NCBI GenBank assembly: GCA_950097015.1
Contig: CATNEN010000005.1
Location: forward strand, 4,703,501-4,767,500
Length of the DNA stretch: 64,000 nucleotides
Direction of reading: 5' to 3'
From: Macrostomum hystrix
Lineage: Eukaryota; Platyhelminthes; Macrostomidae
This document shows, one piece after another, positions 1-10,881 of this stretch (positions within the stretch are counted from its first letter, which is position 1; the number at the start of each line of letters is the position of its first letter). A program made the position numbers and the translations under genes. Below the pieces are notes generated by a model. It did no database searches. It saw nothing but the letters and a program-made list of their open reading frames with translations, and was not told the DNA's origin.

Positions 1-2388
1 ATATGAATTCTCATGGAGATTAATATAGATTCTCATGGGGATTAATATGGATTCTCATGGAGATTAATATGGATTCTCATGGGGATTAATATGGATTCTC
101 ATGAAGATTAATATGGATTCTCATGGGGATTAATATGGATTCTCATGGAGATTAATATGGATTCTCATGGGGATTAATATGGATTCTCATGAAGATTATT
201 AATATGAATTCTCATGGAGATTAATATGGATTGTCATGTAGATTAATATGGATTCTTATGTAGATTATTAATATGGATTCTCATGGGGATTATTAATATG
301 AATTCTCATGGAGATTAATAATATGAATTCTCATGGAGATTAATAATATGAATTCTCATGGAGATAAATAATATGAATTCTCATGGAGATAAATAATATG
401 AATTCTCATGGAGATTAATAATATGAATTCTCATGGAGATTAATATGGATTCTCATGGGGATTAATATGGATTCTCGTGGAGATTAATAATATGAATTCT
501 CATGGAGATTAATATGGATTCTTATGGGGATTAATATGGATTCTCATGGAGATTGTTAATATGAATTTTCATGGAGATTAATATGGATTCTCATGTAGAT
601 TAATAGGGATTCTCATGGAGATTAATATGGATTCTCATGGAGATTAATACGGATTCTCATGTAGATTATTACGGATTCACATGGAGATTAATAGGGATTC
701 TCATGCAGATTAATATGGATTCTCATGGAGATTAATACGGATTCTCATGGAGATTAATAGGGATTCACATGGAGATTAATATGGATTCTCATGTAGATTA
801 TTACGGATTCTCATGGAGATTAATAATATGGATTCTCATGGAGATTAATAATATGAATTCTCATGGAGATTAATAATATGAATTCTTATGGAGATTAATA
901 TGGATTCTCATGGAGATTAATATGGATTCTCATGGAGATTAATAATATGAATTCTCATGGAGAATAATATGGATTCTCATGGAGATTAATATGGATTCTC
1001 ATGGAGATTAATATGGATTCTAATGGGAGCTTATATGGATTCTCATGGTGATTAATATGGATTCTCATGTAGATTAATAGGGATTCTCATGGAGATTAAT
1101 ATGGATTCTCATGGAGATTAATACGGATTCTCATGTAGATTATTACGGATTCACATGGAGATTAATAGGGATTCTCATGCAGATTAATATGGATTCTCAT
1201 GGAGATTAATACGGATTCTCATGGAGATTAATAGGGATTCACATGGAGATTAATATGGATTCTCATGTAGATTATTACGGATTCTCATGGAGATTAATAA
1301 TATGGATTCTCATGGAGATTAATAATATGAATTCTCATGGAGATTAATAATATGAATTCTTATGGAGATTAATATGGATTCTCATGGAGATTAATATGGA
1401 TTCTCATGGAGATTAATAATATGAATTCTCATGGAGAATAATATGGATTCTCATGGAGATTAATATGGATTCTCATGGAGATTAATATGGATTCTAATGG
1501 GAGCTTATATGGATTCTCATGGTGATTAATATGGATTCTCATGGAGATTAATATGGATTCTCATGGAGATTAATAATATCGATTCTCATGTAGATTAATA
1601 GGGATTCTCATGGAGATTAATATGGATTCTCATGGAGATTAATACGGATTCTCATGTAGATTATTACGGATTCACATGGAGATTAATAGGGATTCTCATG
1701 CAGATTAATATGGATTCTCATGGAGATTAATACGGATTCTCATGGAGATTAATAGGGATTCACATGGAGATTAATAATATGGATTCTCATGGAGATTAAT
1801 AATATGAATTCTCATGGAGATTAATAATATGAATTCTTATGGAGATTAATATGGATTCTCATGGAGATTAATATGGATTCTCATGGAGATTAATAATATG
1901 AATTCTCATGGAGATTAATATGGATTCCCATGGAGATTAATATGGATTCTCATGGAGATTAATATGGATTCTAATGGGAGCTTATATGGATTCTCATGGA
2001 GATTAATAATATGGATTCTCATGGAGATTAATAATATGGATTCTCATGGAGATTAATATGGATTCTCATGGAGATTAATAATATGGATTCTCATGGAGAT
2101 TAATAATATGGATTCTCATGGAGATTAATATGGAATCTCATGTAGATTAATAGGGATTCTCATGGAGATTGATATGGATTCTCATGGAGATTAATATGGA
2201 TTCTCATGGAGAATAATAATATGGATTCTCATGTAGATTAATAGGGATTCTCATGAAGATTAATATGTATTCTCATGTAGATTAATATGGATTCTCATGG
2301 ACATTATTATGTATTCTCATGGAGATTAATATGGATTCTTTTGGAGATTAATATGGATTCTCTTGGATATTAATATGGATAATATGGA
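1..2388. repeat. Minisatellite array, 22-25 bp unit, cut by window start
   Basis: About 100 copies of a unit with core GATTAATATGGATTCTCATG, mixed with a longer form in which ATTAATAATATG replaces ATTAATATGG. Copies differ by a few substitutions (TACGG, TAGGG, ATGTAG). Blocks of variants recur in the same order at about 591, 1065 and 1586, so there is a higher-order repeat of roughly 474-521 bp. It lies just upstream of a coding exon at 2523 and is probably intronic. Confidence 0.95.
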
Positions 2389-2522
2389 AATTTAATAATG
2401 CTTTTCAAAATCGGCAATCTGACATTATTGCTAAAATAAAAATATGTAATAAAAAGTATTTTAGGGCTTCTAAGAATGGCTTATAATCAAAACATTCTAG
2501 CTTCTATTATCCTAAAATTCAG

Positions 2523-3691
2523 GCCAATACTCTGCAGTGCTACAAGACCATCGAGGCAATACTCGATAAGCACTACACTGAAGAGGAGCGACAAATTGTG
2601 GCATGTCCCACTGTGGAGCAGGTAAGTAGGATATTTGCAATGCATCCTCATACTTGCCGTGCAGCTTAATTGAAAACCCCACAAAATTTGTAAGCAGTAA
2701 TCTTTGAATTTGGACCTATTTATTCTTCAGGAACTCTCTTCTCACAGATCCTTCAGGAACTCTCTTCTCACAGATGCTTCAGGAACTCTCTTCTCACAGA
2801 TGCTTCATGAACTCTCTTCTCACAGATGCTTCAGGAACTCTCTTCTCACAGATCCTTCAGGAACTCTCTTCTCACAGATGCTTCAGGAACTCTCTTGTCA
2901 CAGATGCTTCAGGAACTCTCTTCTCACAGATGCTTCAGGAACTCTCTTCTCACAGATGCTTCAGGAACTCTCTTCTCACAGATGCTTCAGGAACTCTCTT
3001 CTCACAGATGCTTCAGGAACTCTCTTCTCACAGATGCTTCTCACAGATGCTTCAGGAACTCTCTTCTCACAAATGCTTCAGGAACTCTCTTCTCACAAAT
3101 GCTTCAGGAACTCTCTTCTCACAGATGCTTCAGGAACTCTCTTCTCACAGATGCTTCAGGAACTTTCTTCTCACAGATGCTTCAGGAACTCTCTTCTCAC
3201 AGATGCTTTAGGAACTCTCTTTTCACGGATGCTTCTCACAGATGCTTCAGGAACTCTCTTCTCACAAATGCTTCAGGAACTCTCTTCTCACAAATGCTTC
3301 AGGAACTCTCTTCTCACAGATGCTTCAGGAACTCTCTTCTCACAGATGCTTCACGAACTCTCTTCTGACAGATGCTTCAGGAACTCTCTTCTCACAGATG
3401 CTTCAGGAACTCTCTTCTGACAGATGCTTCAGGAACTCTCTTCTCACAGATGCTTCAGGAACTCTCTTCTCACAGATGCTTCAGGAACTCTCTTCTGACA
3501 GATGCTTCAGGAACTCTCTTCTCACAGATGCTTCAGGAACTCTCTTCTCACAGATGCTTTAGGAACTCTCTTCTCACAGCTCCTTCAGGAACTCTCTTCT
3601 CACAAAAATCCTGAAAGTGGTGTACGCTACCCGACAGCAAGTATTATTGTTATTGCAGGTGAATTTGCTGCTCAACCCAAGCCGTGACTGA
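2523..3691 (+). CDS. 3' end of an unidentified gene (two exons seen; 5' part outside window)
   Basis: Exon 2523-2621 (99 nt, fully open) follows an acceptor ending AAAATTCAG and ends at a consensus donor, CAG|GTAAGT. It encodes 33 residues, including KTIEAILDKHYTEEERQ. The next plausible acceptor, TTATTGTTATTGCAG, opens a phase-compatible last exon at 3659-3691 encoding VNLLLNPSRD and then TGA. Both junctions are phase 0. The 1037-bp intron is almost entirely a 26-bp array. Earlier exons must lie left of the window, beyond the array at 1-2388. I do not recognise the family. The exons rest on splice signals and phase only, so the last exon in particular could be wrong. Confidence 0.5.
2727..3610. 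repeat. Minisatellite array, 26 bp unit (family A, copy 1)
   Basis: About 34 copies of a 26-bp unit with core CAGGAACTCTCTTCTCACAG followed by ATGCTT or ATCCTT. A few copies are shortened (CACAGATGCTTCTCACAG). Because 26 is not a multiple of 3, all three plus frames stay open with a 26-codon period; these frames are artefacts. The same unit forms a second array at 10470-10881. The array fills the last intron of the gene ending at 3691. Confidence 0.95.
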
Positions 3692-4282
3692 TGCCTGAGC
3701 TCTTGTAGCGGTCTCAAACAATTTGGACGTCAAACTTGATGTCAAAAGTCAGTAACGAAAAAGAATGAACTATTAGTTCAGCGGTTTACTACATGGTTAT
3801 TTGGTTCTTGTCTGGTAAATCTAATGCTGTTTAGAACAACAGACTTTGACCTACAAGGAACCACTATTTGAATATGTTTATACAAATTTAACTGTAATAT
3901 TACCTACCCATACAATGTTAAACATTGTTTTAATCCTTTAAATTTATTGTAACTCCTTACTTACACATTATTATTCTAGGAGTTACTTTAATCTAATCTA
4001 GTTTATTTAACACGCTGATCCAGTGCTGTGCCACATTTCAATTCTTAAATTAGGATTTGTTTTTTTCTGTTGGTGGTTTCATGTTGTTTGTCACATTGAA
4101 TTTATTGATTGTATCTGAAATGTACGCGTCTTTTGATTGGGTGTTGGATAATTAAATAGTTTAGTGACCTTGTATGCTCTTTTTATTTCTTTGTCGGAAA
4201 TTCACTGCAAGCTATGGTAATTAAACTATTTAGGTCTTTGTTATCTCAATCCAGATACAGATTATAATATTTCTTTGTAAAA
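3692..4282. other. Intergenic, no feature seen
   Basis: AT-rich DNA between the end of the first gene and a small array. I see no coding potential or structured element. It would hold the 3' UTR of the upstream gene and distal promoter sequence of TBCA. Confidence 0.5.
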
Positions 4283-4462
4283 CAGGGATTGCAGGATTAG
4301 GGTTTTTGGGCAGGGAATCTGGGGTAGGGATTGTAGGACAGGGATTGTAGGTTGGGATTGTAGGACAGGGATTGTAGGACAGGGATTGTAGGTTGGGATT
4401 GTAGGACAGGGATTGTAAGACATGGATTGTAGGTTGGGATTGTAGGACAGGGATTTTAGGTT
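4283..4462. repeat. Short minisatellite, about 14-15 bp unit
   Basis: A dozen degenerate copies of GGGATTGTAGGACAG and GGGATTGTAGGTT, lying 230 bp upstream of the TBCA start codon. Confidence 0.85.
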
Positions 4463-4690
4463 AATTATTGCAGGTTATAGGTTTCAGCTCTTAAGATTCG
4501 GGTTGCAGGATAAGCAAAGTAGGCAATAGATTGTTATCGTAGAATATGGATTGTGGGATATGTTTTTCAGAATGAAATACTTGGTTGGATATTATTAGCT
4601 AGTATTTAGTGGGAGTTTAATAATTTCTTGCTCCCAACACGCTCAGCTACTTTGATCTTCCAATTTCTGTCCGCCATTGTTCCAGTCGCA

Positions 4691-5053
4691 ATGTCCTCCA
4701 GCGCCGCAGCCTCCGCGGATCCGCGCGTCAAGAAGCTAAAAGTGCAAACCGGAGTGGTGAGACGAATTGCTAAAGAGAAAGGCAGCTACGAAAAGGAGGC
4801 AGACCAGATAGCCAAGAAGGTGCAGGACATGGAGGCTAGCAACGAAGATGAGTACGTTGTTAAGAAGCAGAAGGAGTGCCTTGAAGAGTCGCGCCAGATG
4901 ATTCCTGACTCGCGAAATCGGCTGGCCAAAGCTCTGGATGAGCTGCGGGCTCTGGTTGCCGAGTATCAGGCTGCAGGGGATCTAGATCAAGACGCCGAGC
5001 TGCTGACCGAAGCTAAGGCTCAGATTGAAGCCGGCAATGCTGCTTTGAAGTGA
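4691..5053 (+). CDS. TBCA: Tubulin-binding cofactor A
   Basis: A 120-residue protein. TBCA is a small cytosolic helical chaperone that captures beta-tubulin released from the CCT chaperonin and feeds the tubulin-folding pathway. Family hallmarks are in order: ADPRVKKLKVQTGVVRR near residue 10, KEKGSYEKEA, the central ESRQMIPDSRNRLAKAL, and an acidic/alanine C-terminal helix ending EAGNAALK. The family is usually about 105-120 residues, so this looks complete. I start at ATG 4691; the frame is open further upstream but has no earlier ATG. A pyrimidine-rich tract ending CACGCTCAG just before 4646 could be an acceptor for a 5' UTR intron or trans-splicing. No coding intron. The nearest clear AATAAA downstream is at about 6249, which would put the TCTG array in the 3' UTR; that is uncertain. 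Confidence 0.95.
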   Translation: MSSSAAASADPRVKKLKVQTGVVRRIAKEKGSYEKEADQIAKKVQDMEASNEDEYVVKKQKECLEESRQMIPDSRNRLAKALDELRALVAEYQAAGDLDQDAELLTEAKAQIEAGNAALK

Positions 5054-5203
5054 CCGGAGCTGGGATATTGTTGACTGAAATAGTTGCTGTAGCAGGCTCA
5101 TTATTTATTCCGTTTTTTTAAACTGCCCACTCACTGCTGCTAATCCATGATTGCTGCCTGCTTAAACTGACTCCCGAGATAGTGTTCTGTTTTGGGTTCT
5201 TTG

Positions 5204-5985
5204 CCTGTCTGCCTGCCTGACTGCCAGTTCTGTATGTCTGTCTGTCTGTCTGCTCTGAGTGTCTGTATGTCTGTCTGAGTGTCTGTCTGTCTGTCTGCTC
5301 TGAGTGTCTGTCTGTCTGCTCTGAGTGTCTGTCTGCTCTGAGTGTCTGTCTGTCTGTCTGCTCTGAGTGTCTGTCTGTCTGTATGTCTGCTCTGAGTGTC
5401 TGTATGTCTGCTCTGAGTGTCTGTCTGTCTGCTCTGAGTGTCTGTCTGTATGTCTGCTCTGAGTGTCTGTCTGTCTGTCTGTCTGCTCTGAGTGTCTGTA
5501 TGTCTGTCTGTCTGCTCTGAGTGTCTGTATGTCTGTCTGTCTGCTCTGAGTGTCTATCTGTCTGCTCTGAGTGTCTGTCTGTCTGCTCTGAGTGTCTGTC
5601 TGTCTGTCTGCTCTGAGTGTCTGTCTGTCTGTATGTCTGCTCTGAGTGTCTGTATGTCTGCTCTGAGTGTCTGTATGTCTGTCTGTCTGCTCTGAGTGTC
5701 TGTCTGTCTGCTCTGAGTGTCTGTATGTCTGTCTGTCTGCTCTGAGTGTCTGTCTGTCTGCTCTGAGTGTCTGTATGTCTGTCTGTCTGCTCTGAGTGTC
5801 TGTCTGTCTGCTCTGAGTGTCTGTATGTCTGTCTGTCTGCTCTGAGTGTCTGTCTGTCTGCTCTGAGTGTCTGTCTGTCTGTCTGCTCTGAGTGTCTGTC
5901 TGTATGTCTGCTCTGAGTGTCTGTCTGTCTGTCTGTCTGCTCTGAGTGTCTGTCTGTCTGCTCTGAGTGTCTGTCTGTGTGTGTG
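5204..5985. repeat. TGTC-rich compound array
   Basis: Runs of TGTCTG separated by CTCTGAGTGTCTG, giving units of roughly 17-33 bp, with TGTATG variants. It begins 150 bp after the TBCA stop codon and may be in its 3' UTR. Short cysteine/serine frames here are artefacts. Confidence 0.95.
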
Positions 5986-6489
5986 TCTGTTTCTCTATCC
6001 GAAACCTTAGTTAATCCGTTTAAAATCTACCTATTAGTTCATTCCCGATTCCAAAATGATGCTCACAAAAAGTTCGCTGCTAGGTTATCCGTCCCAGTAG
6101 TAATCAGAAAATAGATTAGTCAGTATGTATAAAAACAACATTATGAAGTAAGAAGAAGTGCGAATTCAAATGTATGATCAATATCCAGTTTACTGCTTTG
6201 CATAAACACTAAAAAGAAGTAGCAGATAATTTTAAAAAGATTCAGCTGAAATAAAATTTTGCTGAGTGAAAAATTAATGAACCCAAACATTTCTATTCTG
6301 TGTTGAAAAATACTCCGAAGTCATCATGTTTAATGACGCAACATGAAGTTTTCGTGTAACATTTGTCACTGATTGTTCTTCTCATTGTTATTAAAAATAT
6401 AAAAATTATAATGGTTGAACTAATCTATTAATTAGCAAAGTTTTGCAGTAAAATATTGCTTGTCTATCTTTAGTCTCCTATTTTTTATT
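5986..6489. other. AT-rich spacer, no gene seen
   Basis: Unique AT-rich sequence between two arrays. It contains an AATAAA at about 6249-6254 that could end the TBCA transcript. Nothing else is recognisable. Confidence 0.4.
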
Positions 6490-8068
6490 TATAGTTCCAT
6501 CAGATTCTATGATTGGAGTTCCATCAGATTCTATGATTAGAGTTCCATCAGATTCTATGATTTGAGTTCCATCAGATTCTATGATTGGAGTTCCATCAGA
6601 TTCTATGATTAGAGTTCCATCAGATTCTATGATGGGAGTTCCATCAGATTCTATGATTAGAGTTCCATCAGATTCTATGATTAGAGTTCCATCAGATTCT
6701 ATGATGGGAGTTCCATCAGATTCTATGATTAGAGTTCCATCAGATTCTATGATGGGAGTTCCATCAGATTCTATGATTGGAGTTCCATCAGATTCTATGA
6801 TTAGAGTTCCATCGAATTCTATGATTGGAGTTCCATCGAATTCTATGATTGGAGTTCCATCGAATTCTATGATTGGAGTTCCATCAGATTCTATGATTGG
6901 AGTTCCATCAGATTCTATGATTAGAGTTCCATCAGATTCTATGATTAGAGTTCCATCGAATTCTATGATTAGAGTTCCATCGAATTCTATGATTGGAGTT
7001 CCATCAGATTCTATGATTGGAGTTCCATCAGATTCTATGATTGGAGTTCCATCAGATTCTATGATTAGAGTTCCATCGAATTCTATGATTGGAGTTCCAT
7101 CAGATTCTATGATTAGAGTTTCATCAGATTCTATGATTAGAGTTCCATCAGATTCTATGATTAGAGTTCCATCCGATTCTATGATTAGAGTTCCATCGAA
7201 TTCTATGATTGGAGTTCCATCAGATTCTATGATTAGAGTTCCATCGAATTCTATGATTGGAGTTCCATCAGATTCAATGATTAGAGTTCCATCAGATTCA
7301 ATGATTAGAGTTCCATCAGATTCTATGATTGGAGTTCCATCAGATTCTATGATGGGAGTTCCATCAGATTCTATGATTAGAGTTCCATCAGATTCTATGA
7401 TTAGAGTTCCATCGAATTCTATGATTGGAGTTCCATCAGATTCTATGATTAGAGTTCCATCAGATTCTATGATTAGAGTTCCATCAGATTCTATGATTAG
7501 AGTTCCATCAGATTCTATGATTGGAGTTCCATCAGATTCTATGATTAGAGTTCCATCGAATTCTATGATTGGAGTTCCATCAGATTCTATGATTAGAGTT
7601 CCATCGAATTCTATGATTGGAGTTCCATCAGATTCTATGATTAGAGTTCCATCGAATTCTATGATTGGAGTTCCATCAGATTCTATGATTAGAGTTCCAT
7701 CAGATTCTATGATTAGAGTTCCATCAGATTCTATGATTAGAGTTCCATCCGATTCAATGATTAGAGTTCCATCAGATTCTATGATTAGAGTTCCATCAGA
7801 TTCTATGATTAGAGTTCCATCAGATTCTATGATTAGAGTTCCATCAGATTCTATGATTAGAGTTCCATCCGATTCAATGATTAGAGTTCCATCAGATTCT
7901 ATGATTAGAGTTCCATCAGATTCTATGATTGGAGTTCCATCAGATTCTATGATTGGAGTTCCATCAGATTCTATGATGGGAGTTCCATCAGATTCTATGA
8001 TTGGAGTTCCATCAGATTCCATAATTGGAGTTCCATCAGATTCTATGATTGGAGTTCCATCTCCCTAT
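6490..8068. repeat. Minisatellite array, 24 bp unit
   Basis: About 65 copies of a 24-bp unit with core ATGATTAGAGTTCCATCAGA. The main variants are GATTGG, GATGGG and CATCGAATTC. As 24 is a multiple of 3, one frame on each strand stays open for about 500 codons (plus: repeats of MIRVPSDS; minus: repeats of IESDGTLI). There is no unique coding sequence at either edge, so I treat both as artefacts. Confidence 0.97.
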
Positions 8069-8378
8069 GGAAGTATTTGATACTTATCCAGTCAATTAGA
8101 CTCGATTAACCAGTGTTTGGTTAGCAAATCCTTCAATTAAGTTATTTCACTTATTTTGCCAACTGTGTCTAAAAAATTCGCTACAACTTTCCCTTCCTTT
8201 CATTGCTTTTAAGCGCTGGCAAATTACTGCCAATGATTTTTATGTATCAAAAATGCATTTGATTGTATGTATTCAGTTGATGTGGAAATCTGCGTTGCGA
8301 TGTAGCAATTTTTCTTCTCATTCAATTGGCTGAAAATTGCTTTACTTTTTTCTGGGATTAAATCTGAAATTATGATAT
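8069..8378. other. Unique spacer before mariner
   Basis: No gene seen. It contains ATTGGCTGAAAATTGCT at 8325-8341, a 17-base sequence that recurs upstream of the GPCR gene at about 28709. Confidence 0.45.
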
Positions 8379-8380
8379 TA

Positions 8381-8445
8381 CGAGGTGTGTTTCAAAAGTA
8401 ACGAGAATTTAGTCATAACTTTTTAATGGATAAACTTTTTAACTT
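8381..8445 (+). repeat. Left terminal inverted repeat of mariner
   Basis: Pairs with 9600-9664 over 65 bp with at least one mismatch near the tip. Pairing stops after AACTT at 8445. Confidence 0.92.
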
Positions 8446-8785
8446 GAAATTTTTACCCTGTAATTTTGCAATATGGACAGCACACAGCTTCAGTTGCAAC
8501 CCTGTCGGTCTACGTGCACCAGTGAAATCTCACATTAAATTCCAGACCTCGAGATTAAAAATTACGATTTTTGTCTGTGGTCTATTTACCTGAGAACTTG
8601 CTTAGAACTTGAAAACTGCTAATGATGCTGCTGATGCACTCAGCTGCTTCTGATACTGTCTCCGGTGTCTGCTGTTTATGGGCAAAGTTGCCTAGGAATT
8701 TTAGTTTTTTAAGCTGCATGGGGCTGCTCAAAATTGCAAATGCTTGACTGAGAGACCTGACTGAAAAGTGCTTTCAAGTGAGACT

Positions 8786-9622
8786 ATGGAACGACCGAAA
8801 GATCATTCAGAAATTGGATCGAAGGAAGGACAACGGCATTTTATCGCTGGTCTGGTTCAACTTGGAAAGAAGCCATGCGATATCGCTCGGGACCTGAACC
8901 AGGCATTTGGAGATCAGGCACTATCGCAAGCGCGGGTTTATGCTCACTGCAAGGCGTTCCGCGAGGGTGCTACAGGATGTGGTGACGCGCCGAGGTCAGG
9001 TCGCCCCCGCACGTCAACGGATGACAATAGCAAACAGATTGTCCGTGATTACCTCTGCGCCAATCCTTCTGCCACATTGCGTGAAGTTGAGGAGGTCTGT
9101 AGCATCTCCATTGCTTCTGTGAGCCGCATCCTCAAGGAAATAAACTGGTCGAGAGTCTGTGCCAAGTGGGTGCCGCGTGAGTTGACCCTGGACCACAAAA
9201 GAAAGCGAATTCAATGTGCAACGGAGAACTTGCAGTTGTGGCAGCAACTTGGTGATCAGGAGTTTAAACGACTTCTCATCAGTATTGATGAGACACCACT
9301 GCCAATGTTTAATCCACTGACTAAGCAGCAGTCCATGCAGTGGGGGCCCAGGGGCCGTCAGCCGCACACAAAGCCAATGAAGTCGGCATGGACACGCAAC
9401 ATCATGTGCACCGTGTGGTTTGACGCCTGTGGGGTTCTGATGGTCGACTACCTGCCAGACAAGGCCACCATCAATGCTGCATACGTGCAAGATCAAGTTG
9501 CTCGTCTGCGTGAAGTCATCCTCCAGAAGCGACGCATCATGCGCGCCAGGTCCTTCATCTTGTGGGACAACGCTCGCCCTCACGTCGCCGCGGCCACCAA
9601 AGTTAAAAAGTTTATCCATTAA
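8786..9622 (+). pseudogene. Mariner transposase, C-terminally truncated
   Basis: A 278-codon frame from ATG 8786 (a GTG 18 bases upstream also opens it). The N-terminal half is the paired helix-turn-helix DNA-binding region, with the mariner linker motif PRSGRP near residue 77 and SVSRIL in the second helix. The catalytic half has the first Asp in SIDET and the second in LWDNARPH. The frame then runs into the right TIR and stops at TAA in KVKKFIH. The downstream block that carries the third catalytic Asp in mariner (the HPPYSPDLAP region) is missing. The protein therefore cannot be a complete DDD nuclease, though it might still bind the TIRs. Confidence 0.92.
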
Positions 9623-9664
9623 AAAGTTATGACTAAATTCTCGTTACTTTTGAAACACCCCTCG
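9600..9664 (-). repeat. Right terminal inverted repeat of mariner
   Basis: Inverted copy of 8381-8445. The last codons of the transposase frame and its TAA lie inside it. Confidence 0.92.
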
Positions 9665-9726
9665 TACTTTGTCTGCAATCATAATCTTGGCTCGTCTGAA
9701 AATTGTCATGATTTCTTCGGGTAAAA

Positions 9727-10075
9727 ACTTCAGGTCTTCAGTGTCACTACTTCAGGTATTCAGTGTCACTACTTCAGGTCTTCAGTGTCACTACTTCAGG
9801 TCTTCAGTGTCACTACTTCAGGTCTTCAGTGTCACTACTTCAGGTCTTCAGTGTCACTACTTCAGGTATTCAGTGTCACTACTTCAGGTCTTCAGTGTCA
9901 CTACTTAGGTCTTCAGTGTCACTACTTCAGGTCTTCAGTGTCACTACTTCAGGTCTTCAGTGTCACTACTTCAGGTCTTCAGTGTCACTACTTCAGGTCT
10001 TCAGCGTCACTACTTCAGGTATTCAGTGTCAAAACTTCAGGTCTTTAATGTCGAAACTTCAGGTATTCTGTGTCA
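9727..10075. repeat. Minisatellite array, 22 bp unit
   Basis: About 15 copies of a 22-bp unit with core CTTCAGGTCTTCAGTGTCAC. The last copies have decayed (GTCAAAAC, GTCGAAAC). It starts 60 bp after the mariner. Confidence 0.93.
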
Positions 10076-10469
10076 CCTGAAGCTATCGTGACAGCACCAG
10101 TCCTTCAATGCTTCATCAATAATCTTAGATTTCATAAGCAATTTATCGATGCATTTATCTAGTATATAGTAAATAACTATAACCAAATCTGATATAGAAA
10201 CTTTTTCTCATCTCTCTGCCTATACTGATCTAGACCTTGTATTTTGAGCCGGCCATAATGCGACACCATTACCTTTATTCTATCCGACCTCTTTGACTTT
10301 GTCCACAGAATCCTTTGCCTAATTTAGTGCCCTAAAATCTTTAGATAGTTCTGCCTCGTCTCAAAGACTCAAGCTTAAAAATGTGCTCATTTTTGTCCCT
10401 TGATGAGACGCGATGTCACGCACAGTGTGAACTTTTAGAAGGCATTCTTTTTACTGCTTAAAAACTGAT
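10076..10469. other. Unique spacer, no feature seen
   Basis: AT-rich sequence between two arrays. I see no convincing exon, RNA or element. Confidence 0.4.
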
Positions 10470-10881
10470 CCGTCAGGAACTCTCTTCTCACAGATGCTTC
10501 AGGAACTCTCTTCTCACAGATGCTTCAGGAACTCTCTTCTCACAGATGCTTCAGGAACTCTCTTCTCACAGATGCTTCAGGAACTCTCTTCTCACAGATG
10601 CTTCAGGAACTCTCTTCTCACAGATGCTTCAGGAACTCTCTTCTCACAGATCCTTCAGGAACTCTCTTCTCACAGATCCTTCAGGAACTCTCTTCTCACA
10701 GATGCTTCAGGAACTCTCTTCTCACAGATGCTTCAGGTACTCTCTTCTCACAGATGCTTCAGGAACTCTCTTCTCACAGATGCTTCAGGAACTCTCTTCT
10801 CACAGATGCTTCAGGAACTCTCTTCTCACAGATGCTTCAGGAACTCTCTTCTCACAGCTCCTTCAGGAACTCTCTTCTCAC
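10470..10881. repeat. Minisatellite array, 26 bp unit (family A, copy 2)
   Basis: About 15 copies of the same unit as at 2727-3610, with core CAGGAACTCTCTTCTCACAG and the same ATGCTT/ATCCTT alternatives. The two arrays are 6.9 kb apart with unrelated flanks. Confidence 0.95.

Larger units (their letters stand above)
8381..9664 (+). mobile_element. Mariner-family DNA transposon, 1284 bp, defective
   Basis: The element is bounded by inverted repeats of 65 bp that start CGAGGTGTGTTTC on the left and, read inward, CGAGGGGTGTTTC on the right. TA dinucleotides flank both sides (8379-8380 and 9665-9666), the mariner target duplication. It carries a mariner transposase frame lacking its last part. 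Element length is typical of mariner, but the 65-bp TIRs are longer than the roughly 30 bp usual for the family. TIR identity is high, suggesting fairly recent activity, probably driven by a full-length copy elsewhere. Confidence 0.93.

Noticed and set aside
6478..8022. 514-codon minus-strand frame of IESDGTLI repeats
   Set aside because: Explained by a 24-bp period; the opposite strand is equally open and no unique coding flank exists.
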